A stretch of 64,000 bases of DNA from Hemerocallis citrina (GCA_017893485.1 CM030362.1:31414089-31478088); one strand, 5' to 3'. Numbered from the stretch's first letter, positions 9,541 through 20,799 are shown. Notes: generated by a model from the sequence alone, not told the origin. Numbers and translations are program-made.

Positions 9541-10360
9541 CTCCTTCACCTCCCTCTTCCACTTTTCCCTAGTCGAAAAAGAACATTCTTATTGGAGACT
9601 ATCTGCCTAGCTTAAAATTCACATGCAACACCCGTGCAACTGTCTACCAAGACCCATCTGAGCCTACTCGTACCTAGGTCAAGAGCTTCTGTTTAGACAT
9701 CCTAGAGCACAGTTCGTAGGTATGGGTGTCTGAATTCCTCTATGGTCTCGACACAATGCTCACAACCGTCGAAAATGAATTGTGAAAAGGGAAGTTGCAT
9801 TGCATAGTCCCTTTACAGAAATGCATATTCAGATTTCTTGCCAAGAACATAGTAGGAAAGGTGACCCTTACTCATATTCAAAAAAATAGGGTTAAGCTTA
9901 GATAAGTAAAATTCTAATTTGAACAATGAGTATACAAGACACAATCACTTGGTTTCTGAAGAAGTCGAGAGGTATCTATAGTTGTTGTGTGTTGTTAGAA
10001 CTTGAATTTCAGAAATAGGAAAATGCTAACAATATTTGTGAAGAATTACAATTACAGGAAATGAAGGAACAAACCATACAGTACAATATAGAGTCGAGAT
10101 TTAAAATATCTATTTTTAAAGCAAAATTCGTCCCGTAGTGTGACGGTGGTTGACAAATTGCCTCCCAGGATACAACTATATTACCTTTCTCTGAATAGCA
10201 GCACCCTAACTTCAGAGATCTCAGCGAACCGGTGTTGTGTTGCATTCTCAGACTGTGACTCAGAGGAAGAAGAAGAATAAGGAGATTCAGAATGTTTGAA
10301 AAACTGTGTACTGGCAGACAAAAGTTGCTGGTCTTATAAAAGAAGGGGAGTAACTGAAGG
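9541..10360. other. Intergenic, nothing recognised
   Basis: No convincing coding region, repeat or transposon terminus was found. The short open frames on either strand lack homology that I recognise. Confidence 0.4.
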
Positions 10361-10362
10361 GT

Positions 10363-10480
10363 CCATTACTCTGTAACAGCAGAGTAATTGTCCATTACTC
10401 TGTAACAGTAGAGTAATGGTTCAAAAACGTAACTAATGAGCCATTACTCTGTTGTTACAGAGTAATGGTGCCAGCAGTTA
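10363..10480. repeat. Cluster of inverted repeats (ATTACTCTGTAACAG)
   Basis: CCATTACTCTGTAACAG occurs twice in direct orientation. Complementary CTGTTACAGAGTAATGG-type arms occur within 120 bp, so several alternative hairpins can form. This could be the core of an old MITE; no TSD was found. Confidence 0.55.
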
Positions 10481-10544
10481 CAGAATTTGAAAAGCCTCAA
10501 CAGTCACTGGGGAAAAAAATGGAGCAGGGCAAAAAAAATTAGGT

Positions 10545-10763
10545 CAGGGTCGGCCGCGCGAGTGTGTGTTTGTTATTTTGGCTAGGTCCTCTCCCCACTA
10601 CACATTAGTGGTAACCCCAAGGCTACGCCCTTTAGGGCTAATCCCTAACGTGTAATCCCACTACACATTAGGGATTACAAATTTGGAGATCCCAAAAATA
10701 GCAAAAAAAAATCATGGGCCTGAGGCGGCCGCTTCACATGCCTCAAGGTGGGAGCCGGCCCTG
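10545..10763. mobile_element. Possible hAT-like MITE without visible TSD
   Basis: The left edge TCAGGGTCGGCC and right edge GGAGCCGGCCCTGA form imperfect inverted termini like those of hAT elements. The interior has further inverted pairs (CACTACACATTAG copies). I could not find an 8-bp duplication, so the call is tentative. Confidence 0.35.
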
Positions 10764-11697
10764 AGGCCGTGATTGATAGACAACATCGCCCCTCATACTT
10801 GGGCGAATCGGAAATGGGGCCCACCCACTACCAACATGCTTAAGGGACTGTCACTGTTGTGTAGGCCAGGCTAGTCGACACCATTAGCACCATTAGCACC
10901 GATACGTGCAGAACCTCATGCCCTACTTCTTGATATAAAATGTTAGATATATAACCAAAACTAAAAGTGGATCATTGAAAGAGATACAACCAACATGGTT
11001 AACTGGATATATAAAGAGTCCAAATGCGGTGCCTCCTTGGCATCTTGCCCACCTAGTTTTATGAGTGCAGAAACAGATTTGCTAGTGCTCCAGGATGTTC
11101 TACTGCGAGTGTCAAGAGAGACAAGAACAATGCGACTCACACCCTTGCTAAACTTTGTTGACGGCTTAACCTTTTTTGTAGCTGGTATCTATCACGAATT
11201 TCCCACTCATCTAAGGGAAGCATTCGAGTGCTGCTTGTAATGAATTCCATATGAATTAATGAAATTAACATCAGGGGGCGGCGACGGCGGTGGCAACACC
11301 AGAGGACTATAGAAGCATCTGGGACAAATTTGGATTCACATGCAGGGTCCGGTTCTGATGTAGACCATGCAAAATGATTGAGACAAAAAAAATAAAATAA
11401 ATAAATAATAATAATAACAATCTCTCTTCTTTTCCAAAAGATCAACATTTGGGCTTTAGCGTCAGCGAGAGTGAGGATATTGTTAAGGGTTGTTTGGAGT
11501 CTCAATTCTTTGTGAAGCGTACAAATAGGCTCATTGAGAGGTTTTGCCAAATGACAAAAAAAATTAAAAAATTAAAAAAAGAAAATTAAAGAGAACAACT
11601 TGAAGTGACTCGAGTTATGATTTAGGACAGAACTTGTACTTTTAATTATTAAAAAATGGGAATTGGCCACCAACTAAAATAAGTTTATTAATAATTT
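10764..11697. other. Intergenic segment with paralogue at 20.1 kb
   Basis: Bases about 11300-11440 (CTGGGACAAATTTGGATTCA, then a GGTCCGGTTCTGAT-like block and accatgcaaaat) match about 20110-20200. The copia insertion begins directly after this region. No protein could be assigned to the open frames at 10995-11240 (+) or 11550-11137 (-). Confidence 0.45.
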
Positions 11698-11702
11698 TAA
11701 AT

Positions 11703-11953
11703 TATTGTAAAAATAAAAGAGACGATGTTGTAAAAATATTAGAGACAATGCTAGAAAGTATAAGAGACAAGAGAATAAAGTATAATTTTTATTCCCATCA
11801 TTTCTTCAAGTCTTTACAAGCCTATTTATAGGCTTACAAAAGAAGTTGAAAGGACACACATGGAGTAAATGGTGAGTGGAGAACATGGAGATCATGGAGT
11901 TAGTGGAGAAAATGGGATAATGGAGAGATATTCACATTAATTGATTTTTAACA
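11703..11953 (-). repeat. Copia 3' LTR
   Basis: On the minus strand it starts TGTTAAAAATCAATTAATG and ends TTATTTTTACAATA. A polypurine tract (CAAGGGGGAG, about 11963-11954) precedes it on the minus strand. The LTR carries an internal near-repeat (TTGTAAAAAT..AGAGAC twice). Confidence 0.9.
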
Positions 11954-12093
11954 CTCCCCCTTGAAAGTCTCGTAATTGTGGATAAGAATATGCCTCGATA
12001 CTGCCTCATTAAAAATCTTACCAAGAAAACCTAATGGGACAAAACTTGGTGAAGGGAAAAAGAGCGCAGTGCATATCTTTTCTCCCCCTGAAA

Positions 12094-12501
12094 AGATCAT
12101 ACTTTTAGATCTTTCAAACGACGCATCCCAATCATGTTTACCATCTTTTCAAATGTTGTCGTGGGTAGAGCCTTAGTGAACAAATCTGCTGGATTCTCAC
12201 TTGACTTTATCTGCTGAACACTTATTTCACCCTTTTGTTGAAGATCATGAATGAAGAAGAACTTTGGTGAGATATGCTTCGTTTTACCACCTTTGATGTA
12301 GTCATCCTTTAGCTGAGCTATGCATGCTGTATTATCTTCAAATAAGGTTGTGGGGATATCTTTATCGACTGAAAGGCCACGCGTTCCCCGAATATATTGA
12401 GATATCGACCTCAACCAAACACATTCACGACTTGCCTTGTGGATTGCCAATATTTCTGCAAGATTAGTTGAAGTTGCTACTAGTGTTTGCTTTGTAAGAC
12501 G
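12094..12501 (-). pseudogene. Copia RNase H domain
   Basis: After a TAG stop (where related elements have Trp before R-x-T-K-Q-T) the frame reopens with LAEILAIHKASRECVWL, the LFEDNTACIAQL block and KHISPKFFFIHDL, ending near 12097. With GYADAGYLSDP just before the stop (end of the RT segment), this is the copia-type RNase H that removes RNA from the cDNA hybrid. The stop at about 12500 separates it from the reverse transcriptase, so it would not be made without readthrough. Confidence 0.9.
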
Positions 12502-13675
12502 CTATGAAATTGCTGTTCCTCCGCAGGTGAACACATATCCTGATTGAGATCGGGCTTTATGTGGATCAGATAAATATCCTGCATCTGCATACCCAATTAA
12601 ATCTGATTTGGACAGGTTAGAATAATACAAGCCCATATCCATGGTCCCTCGAAGATATCTAAATATATGTTTCACACCATTCCAATGTCTTCGAGTTGGT
12701 GAGGAACTATATCTTGCCAATAAATTTACCGCAAAAGATATATCAGGACATGTATTGTTAGCAAGATACATCAATGCTCCAATGGCACTAAGATATGGTA
12801 ATTCAGGACCAAGTAGTTCTTCATGTTCCTCACGAGGTCTAAACACATCTTTATTAAAATCTAATGACCTCACTACCATGGGAGTACTTAAGGGATGAGC
12901 TTTATCCATATAAAACCTTTTAAGTACTTTTTCCAGATAAGTGGATTGATGCAAGAAAATCCCATCTTTCAAATGTTCAATTTGAAGACCTAAACAATAT
13001 CTTGTTTTTCCAAGGTCTTTCATTTCAAATTCTCTCTTTAAACATTGCACGGCTTGTAATAACTCTTCAGAAGTTCCGATGATATTTAAATCATCAACAT
13101 AAACAGCAATTATAACAAATTTTGATCCTATACTTTTTATAAACACACATGGGCATATAGGATCATTATTATAACCCTCTTTTATTAAAAATTCACTCAG
13201 ACGGTTATACCACATCCGTCCTGATTGTTTCAATCCATATAATGCTTTGTTTAACTTAACTGAGTAAATTTTCCGGGAATTATCATTATGTGCTTCTGGC
13301 ACTTTAAATCCTTCAGGGATTTTCATATATATATCATGGTCTAACGAACCATACAAATAGGCCGTGACCACATCCATGAGGCACATTTCAAGTCTTTCAT
13401 GCACTGCCAGACATATCAAATATCGAAATGCTATTGCATCCACCACAGGAGAATATGTCTCTTCATAATCAACACCAGGCATCGGGGTAAAACCTTGTGC
13501 GACAAGCCGTGCTTTATATCTAGTAATCTCCTTTGGTTCATTTCTTTTTCGTACAAATACCCATTTATAGCCTACTGGTTTGATCTCTTTTGGTGTTCGG
13601 ACTACAGGTCCAAAAACTCCTCGTTTTTCAAACGAGTCTAATTCAGACTTAATTGCCTCTTTCCATTTTGGCTAA
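12502..13675 (-). pseudogene. Copia reverse transcriptase
   Basis: The longest clean frame here runs from a TAG near 13672 to the TAG near 12500. It shows YKARLVAQGFT (palm entry), LMDVVTAYLYGSLDHDIYMK, LNKALYGLKQSGRMWY and the catalytic VIIAVYVDDLNIIG, then DLGKTRYCLGLQIEH and LMYLANNTCPDISFAVNLLA. This is an RVT_2-type reverse transcriptase, which copies the genomic RNA in virus-like particles. The Met at 13482 is internal: homology extends upstream to WVFVRKRNEPKEI. Confidence 0.93.
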
Positions 13676-14172
13676 TCAGTTCTATTTCTACACTCTTCCA
13701 TAGAGGTAAGTTCATGATCCTCGTTTTCATTTATGATATCGCGCGCTATATTATATACAAAAATATTGTCGACAATTATATTATTCCGGTCCCATCATCT
13801 TCCCGTAATGACATAGTTAATCGAGATCTCTTCATTTTCATTAATTTCAGGTACCTGATTCTCTTCATTATTAACTATGTCAATGGTCTCTTCTGGAGAG
13901 ACATCCTCGATTTGACAATCATGGTTATTTGCTCCTTTTCTTTTTTGAGGATGTTTATCTTTGGAACCAAGTGGTCTACCACGCTTCAAGTGTGCCTTAA
14001 ACTCACTAGCAATTATAGGTTGTCCTTAAGGGACATCAATTTTAACAGGAGCATTTACAGTTGGAATATGAGATTTTGTTACTCTTTTGTGGTCAGTAAA
14101 TGTGTCTGGCAGTTGATTTGCAATACCTTGCAAATGAATTATCCTTTGAACTTCTAATTCACTTTCTTTTGT
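13676..14172 (-). pseudogene. Copia integrase-RT linker region
   Basis: The minus strand carries a low-complexity acidic/basic stretch (KRGRPLGSKDKHPQKRK, then Glu/Asn-rich) typical of the variable region between integrase and RT in copia elements. It is interrupted by stops near 14030 and 13670. No function is assigned beyond being part of pol. Confidence 0.7.
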
Positions 14173-15054
14173 TCAAGGATCTAAGTTTTTCAATGATAAT
14201 TCATTCCATGAAATCTCTTTTTCCAACTGTTTATTATCTCCCCCTAATGTTGGGAATAGTGATTCATCAAAGTGACAATCTGCAAACCTTGCTGTAAATA
14301 AATCTCTAGTCGTCGGTTCAATATACTTGATTATAGATGGAGATTCATACCCAACATATATTCCCGTCCTCCTTTGAGGTCCCATTTTTGTGCGTTGTGG
14401 TGGATTAATTGGGACATATACCGCACATCCGAAAATTCGTAAATGGAAAATATTTGGTTCTTGACCATGAACCAATTGTAAGGGAGAATTATCATTATAA
14501 CTGGTTGGCCGGATGCGTATAACTTATGCTGCATGTAAAACAGCATGTCCCCAGGCCCAAATGGGGAGATTTGATTTCATAAGCATTGGTCTAGCAATCC
14601 ATTAGATCCGTTTTATAAATGATTCTGCCAAACCATTTTGAGTGTGAACATAGGCTACTGGATGTTCCACTTTTATCCCAATTGACATACAATAATTCAT
14701 AAAAGATTGGGATGTAAATTTACCAGCATTATCAAGACGAATTGTCTTTATCGGATAATCAGGAAAATGTGCCCGAAACCGAATTATTTGTGCAAGTAAT
14801 CTTGCAAAAGCCAAATTACGAGATGATAATAAACACACATGTGACCATCGAGTTGATGCGTCAATTAGAATCATAAAATACCGAAACGGTCCACACGGGG
14901 AATGAATCAGACCACATATATCACCATGAAATCGTTCTAAAAATGATAGTGATTTGTTCTTTATTTTGGCTGGTGAGGGCCTTGTAATTAACTTTCCTTT
15001 GGAACAAGCAACACAAGAAAATTCATGGGATTGAAAAATCTTCTGGTTTTTCAA
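14173..15054 (-). pseudogene. Copia integrase core and C-terminal part
   Basis: From 15054 the frame gives VACSKGKLITRPSP, FHGDICGLI (first catalytic Asp), IRLDNAGKFTSQ (second Asp), HTQNGLAESFIKRI (Glu). After a break it continues with FHLRIFGCAVYVPI and RTGIYVGYESPSI to 14173. The D-D-E triad is still readable. The N-terminal His-Cys part lies in the preceding frame (WHDRLGHPG), separated by a frameshift near 15052. Integrase inserts the cDNA. Stops between about 14600 and 14476 and again near 14170 inactivate it. Confidence 0.9.
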
Positions 15055-15599
15055 TGAATGACCACAAGATTCTCGATAGTTTTCTGCATCATCGTTGAAC
15101 CGGGATGACCTAACCGATCATGCCAAACCTTAAATATATCTGTAAACTTCCGATTTACAGTATCAGTAAACTTCATATTTACTGTATTATATGATTCAAC
15201 CATTCTTATAGTTGTATAATACAATCCAGATGAGAAAGTTGGTAATTTTTCTAACACATACTTTTTGCCCATCATAGTTGAGGTAATACAAAGATATTCA
15301 ATACCTCTTTTATTCATAGTCTCAATATGATATCCATTTAGACGAATATCTTTAAAAGTTAATAAGTTTCTTTGAGACTTAGGCGAAAATAATGCATTTT
15401 CAATTATGAATTTTGTGCCTTCTGGCATTATAAAATTTGCTCTTCCGGGGCCTTCAATTATTTTTGCACAGCTTGATATGGTATTGAGATCATTTCTCAT
15501 ATTAGAAAAATATTTCTTATCCTTAAGAATGGTGTGTGTAGTAGCACTGTCTGCAAGACATATATCCCCAACTTGGATCTTGGATTGATACATATTCAT
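15051..15599 (-). pseudogene. Copia protease and GAG-pre-integrase domain
   Basis: The frame contains LADSATTHTIL (aspartic-protease active-site region, D-S-A), GRANFIMPEGTKF and RNLLTFKDIRLNGYHIET, then FKVWHDRLGHPGS (His-x-x-x-x-His of the pre-integrase zinc domain). Protease matures the Gag-Pol polyprotein. The frame ends early at 15051, whereas the following integrase Cys residues are read in another frame, so a small indel lies near 15051-15060. Confidence 0.9.
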
Positions 15600-15827
15600 A
15601 ATCTAGATAAAGAAGAAAAAAAATGTGAATAAATAAACTTGAAAGCAATATAAAGCATATAATTATAATGAAGAATGACATTAATTTTGAAATAAAATTA
15701 AGGTAAAGAAAAACTTTAACAAAACTGAAACAAACTGTAATAAAACATAGTTCATAGCAAACTTAAACATAGAAACAAAATAACAAGCAGAAAGAAACTT
15801 CAAATATCATAAGCATCTTGATCACTT

Positions 15828-16811
15828 CTAGTCACTTCCATCTTCAGGATGGATAAGGAAATCAGCTGCATCCAGGTGCATTAGATCATCGAGGCGTTCG
15901 GTGAAATCATTGGAGTCGTCAGCAATGAAATTTGCTTCAACATTCTTTCCTTTGTTTTTCAACGACTCTTGATAAAGATCAACAAAATGCTTGGGAGTAC
16001 AACAAGTACGCGACCAATGGCCTTGCATCCCGCATCGGTGGCAGATGCTTTCCTTCATCTTCTTATTCATGCCACCATCATTGTTTCATCGTGATTTATC
16101 CCTAACATTGTGGTTACTTCGACCACCGGGGAAATAACCTCTTCCTCTTCCTCGTCCACGTCCACGTCCGCGGCCTCGGCCACGACCACGATTATTACTG
16201 AATGGTATCACATTCACTTCAGGGAATGGAGCAGAGCCAGTAGGACGATACTCATGATTTTTCATCAATAACTCATTATTTTGCTCAGCAACAACAAGAC
16301 AGGATATCCAATCCCCGTATTTTGTAAAACCCTTTTCACGGTATTGTTGTTGCAAGAGCACATTAGATGCATGAAATGTGGATAACGTTTTTTTCATCAT
16401 ATCAGAATCAGTAACAGTTTCACCACATAATTTCATTTGTGAACTGATTCAAAAAATAGCCCAGTTATACTCACTAACAGATTTAAAATCTTGAAAACGG
16501 AGATGCATCCAGCCGTAACGTGCTTTCGGAAGAATCACAGTTTTCTGATGATCATACATCTCTTTCAGTGATTTCCAAAGATCTGCAGGATCTTGGACCG
16601 TGAGGTATTCAACTTTCAACCCCTCATGAAGGTGATGGCGACGAAATATCATTGCCTTCGCCTTATCTTGGTTGGATGTTTCTTTTGATTTATCAATTGT
16701 CTCCTTGCGACCTTTAGCATCCAAATGGATCTCCGCATCCAACACCCACGACAAGTAATTCTTGCCGGTAATATCAAGAGCTTCAAATTCAAGCTTGATA
16801 AGGTTCGACAT
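15828..16811 (-). pseudogene. Copia gag with Arg-Gly tract and zinc knuckle
   Basis: I take the start as MSNLIKLEFEALDITGKNYL at 16811; the longer upstream frame is only translated (TA)n. Gag continues through RYGWMHLRFQDFKSVSEYNW to a TGA at about 16450, resumes as MKLCGETVTDSDMMKKTLST, has an (RG)n run near 16185-16145, another stop at about 16088, and then CHRCGMQGHWSRTC, a perfect C-x2-C-x4-H-x4-C zinc knuckle. Gag forms the particle and binds RNA. Both stops look like CGA or TGG changed to TGA. Confidence 0.9.
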
Positions 16812-16816
16812 GATGA

Positions 16817-16819
<3 letters not shown>

Positions 16820-16896
<77 letters not shown>
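16820..16896. repeat. (TA)n microsatellite in the copia 5' leader
   Basis: About 77 bp of uninterrupted alternating A and T lie between the LTR and the gag start. They produce spurious Tyr-Ile repeat frames on the minus strand. Confidence 0.97.
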
Positions 16897-16900
<4 letters not shown>

Positions 16901-17075
16901 AATCTTTCCTATGACTTTTCTGATACACAAGATCCAAATGAATGGCGAGTGTAGAGCATACATAGTTATAGTGACCTTAATATTATAATATGAGTATAAA
17001 CAAAAAAATGTAATTGAAATAATTTTGAACAAAAAATACCTTGAATAGTTGAAGTAGAGCCTCATGCTGATAAAA

Positions 17076-17326
17076 TATTGTAAAAATAATAGAGTCGATG
17101 TTGTAAAAATATTAGAGACAATACTAGAAAGTATAAGAGACAAGAGAATAGAGTATAATTTTTATTCCCATCATTTCTTCAAGTCTTTACAAGCCTAATT
17201 ATAGGCTTACAAAAGAAGTTAAAAGGACAAACATGGAATAAATGGTGAGTGGAGAACACGGAGATCATGGGGTTAGTGGAGAAAATGGGATAATGGAGAG
17301 ACATTCACATTAATTGATTTTTAACA
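17076..17326 (-). repeat. Copia 5' LTR
   Basis: Same length as the other LTR and about 96% identical by eye. It is followed on the minus strand by TTTTATCAGCATGAGGCTC rather than the common TGGTATCAGAGC primer-binding site. The outer flank is TAAAT (17327-17331). Confidence 0.9.
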
Positions 17327-17331
17327 TAAAT

Positions 17332-18041
17332 CATATTTTTTATACTTTTAACCTATTTATTATATGATCAAAATCTTTCGACAACCAAATGTGAAAAAGT
17401 AATCAATGCCTCTCTACATTTTATCTTCAACACCATCCGTATACAATAAATACTAGAAATTTCATATTTGAGTTTTAAAAACTTTCTCACCTTTTAACAA
17501 CCGAACAACCTCTTTTAGAAAACATCCGGATATGAATTGGGCCTTCCAATCAGGATTCAGATGAACAAGCACTAGGTCAGAGACATGGACCTGAACACAG
17601 AATAATATTAATTTGAGCCAATAAGGAAAAAAGAAAAAAAAAAATTTGATCTGATAGTTAGAGACTCTAGCAGGGCCAAATCAATATTTTGACTTAAGTA
17701 TTCTACTGTTTTTCACATGTCAATTGCGAATTCTGTCATATTGTCAGTTCTTGGTCATTGAGATTCATGATGGTTGCTCAAATCCAAACAGGTCACTGGA
17801 GAAGGTTACGGACAGGGTAGGGATATCAAGGAGGTGATTGCGGATTCAGATGAATATGGAGATACGGTGGGCTATGATGGTGAGAAATGAGGACGATGAT
17901 CTCTTGTTCAAAATTACTAGCAGTATAAATATTAATAGCATATAATTTCTACAATTGTATAGGTAAGAGGGTCTGCTTTCGGGGTAATGATTTTCTAAAG
18001 CCTTACCAAATACCAACACTTGAAAATGACACAGTAATTTA
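17332..18041. other. Intergenic segment, paralogous to 20.3-20.6 kb
   Basis: Bases about 17590-17900 (GAACACAGAATAA, then gagccaa/taaccaa, a tagggtcaa-like block, GGTGATTG and GGGYTATGATGGTGAG) match about 20330-20560. No gene is seen. The copia element lies on the left edge of this block. Confidence 0.5.
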
Positions 18042-18228
18042 TCTCTAATATTATAATGGGAGAAGGCCTTAGTGTCATTTGTAAATATTTTGTCATTCTA
18101 CCAACCCGTGCAACGCACGTGCATAACTATTATAAAGGAGGTCCTAGGTTCAAATCAAGACTACGTCTAATTTTTTATTTTAAAAAACTATATTTATTAA
18201 AACGTGCATCGCACGTGTAAATTACTAG
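18042..18228 (+). mobile_element. Small non-autonomous Helitron (187 bp)
   Basis: Starts TCTCTAATATTATAATGGGAG after an A. It ends ACGTGCATCGCACGTGTAAA plus ttaCTAG before a T. The 3' hairpin has a perfect 6-bp stem (ACGTGC/GCACGT, 18202-18207 and 18211-18216) about 8 nt before the terminal CTAG. TC start, CTAG end, a hairpin near the 3' end and A|T insertion without duplication are the Helitron hallmarks. There is no Rep/helicase, so it is non-autonomous. The same family recurs at 55.7-56.45 kb. Confidence 0.82.
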
Positions 18229-19477
18229 TAAATTATAAACTGAAGAGGACAATAGTGCAGGGATTAACTAGCAGAGGTTAATTATAGGATAACAATGTGA
18301 CACTAAAAGCAAGGACAATAGAACATAACCAATGTGACAATAGAATATCATCAATACTACAGAAAAGACATGACTATCATCAATAGGGCGAAAAAAGACA
18401 ATAAAATTAAGACGATAAAATGTATAGTATAAGAAAATATATGCAAGCAAGGTTTGTTAGTTGAATTTCAAATTAGTAACCATTTCAATCCCTCACTACT
18501 CTGATACCCTAAAACATGCATACAGCAAAGGTTTGTTCAAAGTATCATACAATAATGTAAACAAACAATGTGAACATAAGAACCATGTGTCAGCAGCAGT
18601 CCACAGATCAAAATGGAGAGTGTCCTTTCCACATTTTGCTGTTTTCATACAAACATCATCAAGTACAATATCGAGGTAAGATAAAGATCAATTGCAACAT
18701 CTGACAGAAAAAATCAAGCAGAAAATTTTCATACCTATAACAAGTGTTCTTATACTATATTCACAACTAATATTATCAAGTCATATACCTGAAAGATCAA
18801 CAACAGCCGCAGGTCATGGCCATACAAGCATTGAGTCAAAATTAACATTTTCAGAAAACTCCCTTGAAGACCACAACCTAATTTCTGCCATCAAACTACT
18901 ATTTTAAACCAAGGGGTTGGATTGATCCAAAGAAGACACTGAAACGGTCTTCACATCAAATTTCCAATTTCCACACAATCTTGGAAAGCTATTCAATGTC
19001 CTACAAAAATAAAAAGAATTAGTTCATGACATTGTTAGGTAATGATTGCTAGATGTATTAAATAAATTGCAAGAGGCAAGATAATGATAAAGTGCCAACT
19101 CCAACAGAAAAAAAATTTGAATACAAAACTTAGGATGGTTACTCAGATTTCTAGGAACCCTCGAAATCACAAAGCAGAAACCGCATTCAAATATTTTATT
19201 TATCAAAACCTGTAATGGTCACATAACTACTATGCATTGAGCCTCAAAATAATTATTGTTACTTCATGGGAGATTACCCAACCTTTACAAATGGAAGATC
19301 AAAATAAAGACACTGCTATTATGATTGATAATATTTGTACGAGTTAACTCTCGGAAGATAAAGGTATTCACTGGATAATCAAGCCTTGAACATGTCCACA
19401 CGTGATCTCGTTCAGAGTGAGACAAACACACGTCATTGGATACTAATGAATGAATCGTTCTGTCAAATTGCAAATCA
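18229..19477. other. Intergenic, nothing recognised
   Basis: AT-rich DNA with only short unconvincing frames. Bases about 19340-19440 (tcactggataatcaagccttgaa, then a gttcagagtgagacaaacac-like block) are repeated in diverged form at about 19715-19795, so a local duplication flanks the MITE at 19487. Confidence 0.45.
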
Positions 19478-19486
19478 AAATAAATA

Positions 19487-19664
19487 GAGTAATGCTTCAT
19501 CCACTACCAACTTCACTACGATTATCTTCACTACCTTAGGTGGCACACTCCTATTGGAGAGTTTTCCCACCTACTCTCAGTTCCCCCACATATTGGAATG
19601 TGCCACCCTAAGGTAGTGAAGAGAAATGTATTTTGTAAAATTGGTAGTAGATGTAGCATTACTC
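19487..19664. mobile_element. Mutator-type MITE (178 bp)
   Basis: The termini GAGTAATGCTTCATCCACTA and (reverse complement of the right end) GAGTAATGCTACATCTACTA are nearly identical, and the inverted similarity continues through most of the element (CTTCACTACCTTAGG on both arms). A 9-bp duplication AAATAAATA occurs at 19478-19486 and 19665-19673. A 9-bp TSD with long inverted repeats points to Mutator-like elements. Confidence 0.87.
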
Positions 19665-20799
19665 AAATAAATATACTGCAATTGTTACTAATATACACAT
19701 TTAGTAACTCTTAGAACGTTGGGTATCACTGGATGATCAAGCTTCAATCATGTTCACACTTACCCTCGTTTAGAGTGAGGCAAACACAGTCACAAATCAA
19801 CAAAAAGCTTTTGCTTTCAGCTATAAGCGAATTAGTTGAGTACATAACAATCTCCTTTATCCAAGACTACAAGCATTAATTACAGGCCGTTAGTGGAGTA
19901 TTTCTTTTCTTATTGGACTTCAGTCCGATGTTACAATTACCTTCCTAAGTATACAAAACCATATGTAAATTTTCGTTTGAAAGTTCAATGAATCTGCTGT
20001 GGGATTTTCGAGGGAAGGATGACCAGGATATGAGTTTGTACTCCTGGTCAATGAGGAAAACAATATTGTAGGAAAGTTATTTGAGAAGATGTTCTGTTAA
20101 AATTGTAAGGGGCTATACAAGGATCTGGGATAAATTTGGATTCACATGAGGTCCAGTTCTGATCCAGGCCATGTAAAATATTTAAGAAAATATTTAAATC
20201 TCTCTTCTTTTAAAGGTTAACTTTTTGGCATGGCGATAGAAAATCGGGTGTGAATTTAGCGTTCTAATCGGGATTTACTCTTAAATAATGAGAAAAAGGA
20301 ACACGGTCTGGGTCGGGGACAGGGAGTTGAACACAGAATAAATTTAATTTAACCAATTCGAGGGACTTGACCTGGTAGCTAGACTGTAGTAGGGTCAAGA
20401 TGGTTGTTGAGAATCCAAAAGTCACTGACAATGAAGTTGAATTCGAGAATACAGGAGAAGAGGAATAGGGTAGGGGAGTATTAGGGAGAAGGTGATTGCC
20501 GCTTGAGATGAAAATGAAGTAGGGTGGGTTATGATGGTGAGGACAACCATCTCTTATCCAACTCCGATTTCATCTTACATGAGTGTGATATTGAGAGTCT
20601 ATTCTTCCAAATTACATGAATATGATATTGAATGTCAGATAAGGAGGGAGGAGGGACATTGAATGTCAGATAAGGAGGGAGGAGGGACTGGCGTTTGTGG
20701 CGAGAATATGAGAACGAAAATCTTCAAGATATGGGCAAATATTGCCAAGGTAAGAACGGCTAGAGGAGCCTCACGTTGTTGCTAAACAGCGAAATTGAC
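19665..20799. other. Intergenic with a paralogue of the 11.3/17.6-kb segments
   Basis: Bases about 20110-20570 resemble 11300-11440 followed by 17590-17900 and contain no copia element between them. A 30-bp direct repeat (gggaCATTGAATGTCAGATAAGG type) lies near 20625-20690. No gene is recognised. Confidence 0.5.

Larger units (their letters stand above)
11703..17326 (-). mobile_element. Ty1-copia retrotransposon, both LTRs, degenerate
   Basis: Two 251-bp LTRs (11703-11953 and 17076-17326) flank gag, protease, integrase, reverse transcriptase and RNase H in copia order on the minus strand. A 5-bp duplication TAAAT lies at 11698-11702 and 17327-17331. By eye the LTRs differ at about 11 of 251 positions (about 4%), so the insertion is not recent. 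Several in-frame stops and at least one frameshift make it non-autonomous. The zinc knuckle followed by WSRTCCTPKHFVDLYQ, together with short LTRs, resembles the Bianca lineage, but I am not certain of the lineage. Confidence 0.93.

Noticed and set aside
10545..10763. Confident hAT insertion call
   Set aside because: Termini look right but no 8-bp duplication could be found, so it is kept only as a low-confidence feature.
16449..17143. Frames with long Tyr-Ile repeats (also at 49788-50064)
   Set aside because: Translation of (TA)n microsatellites. The copia gag start is placed at 16811 instead.
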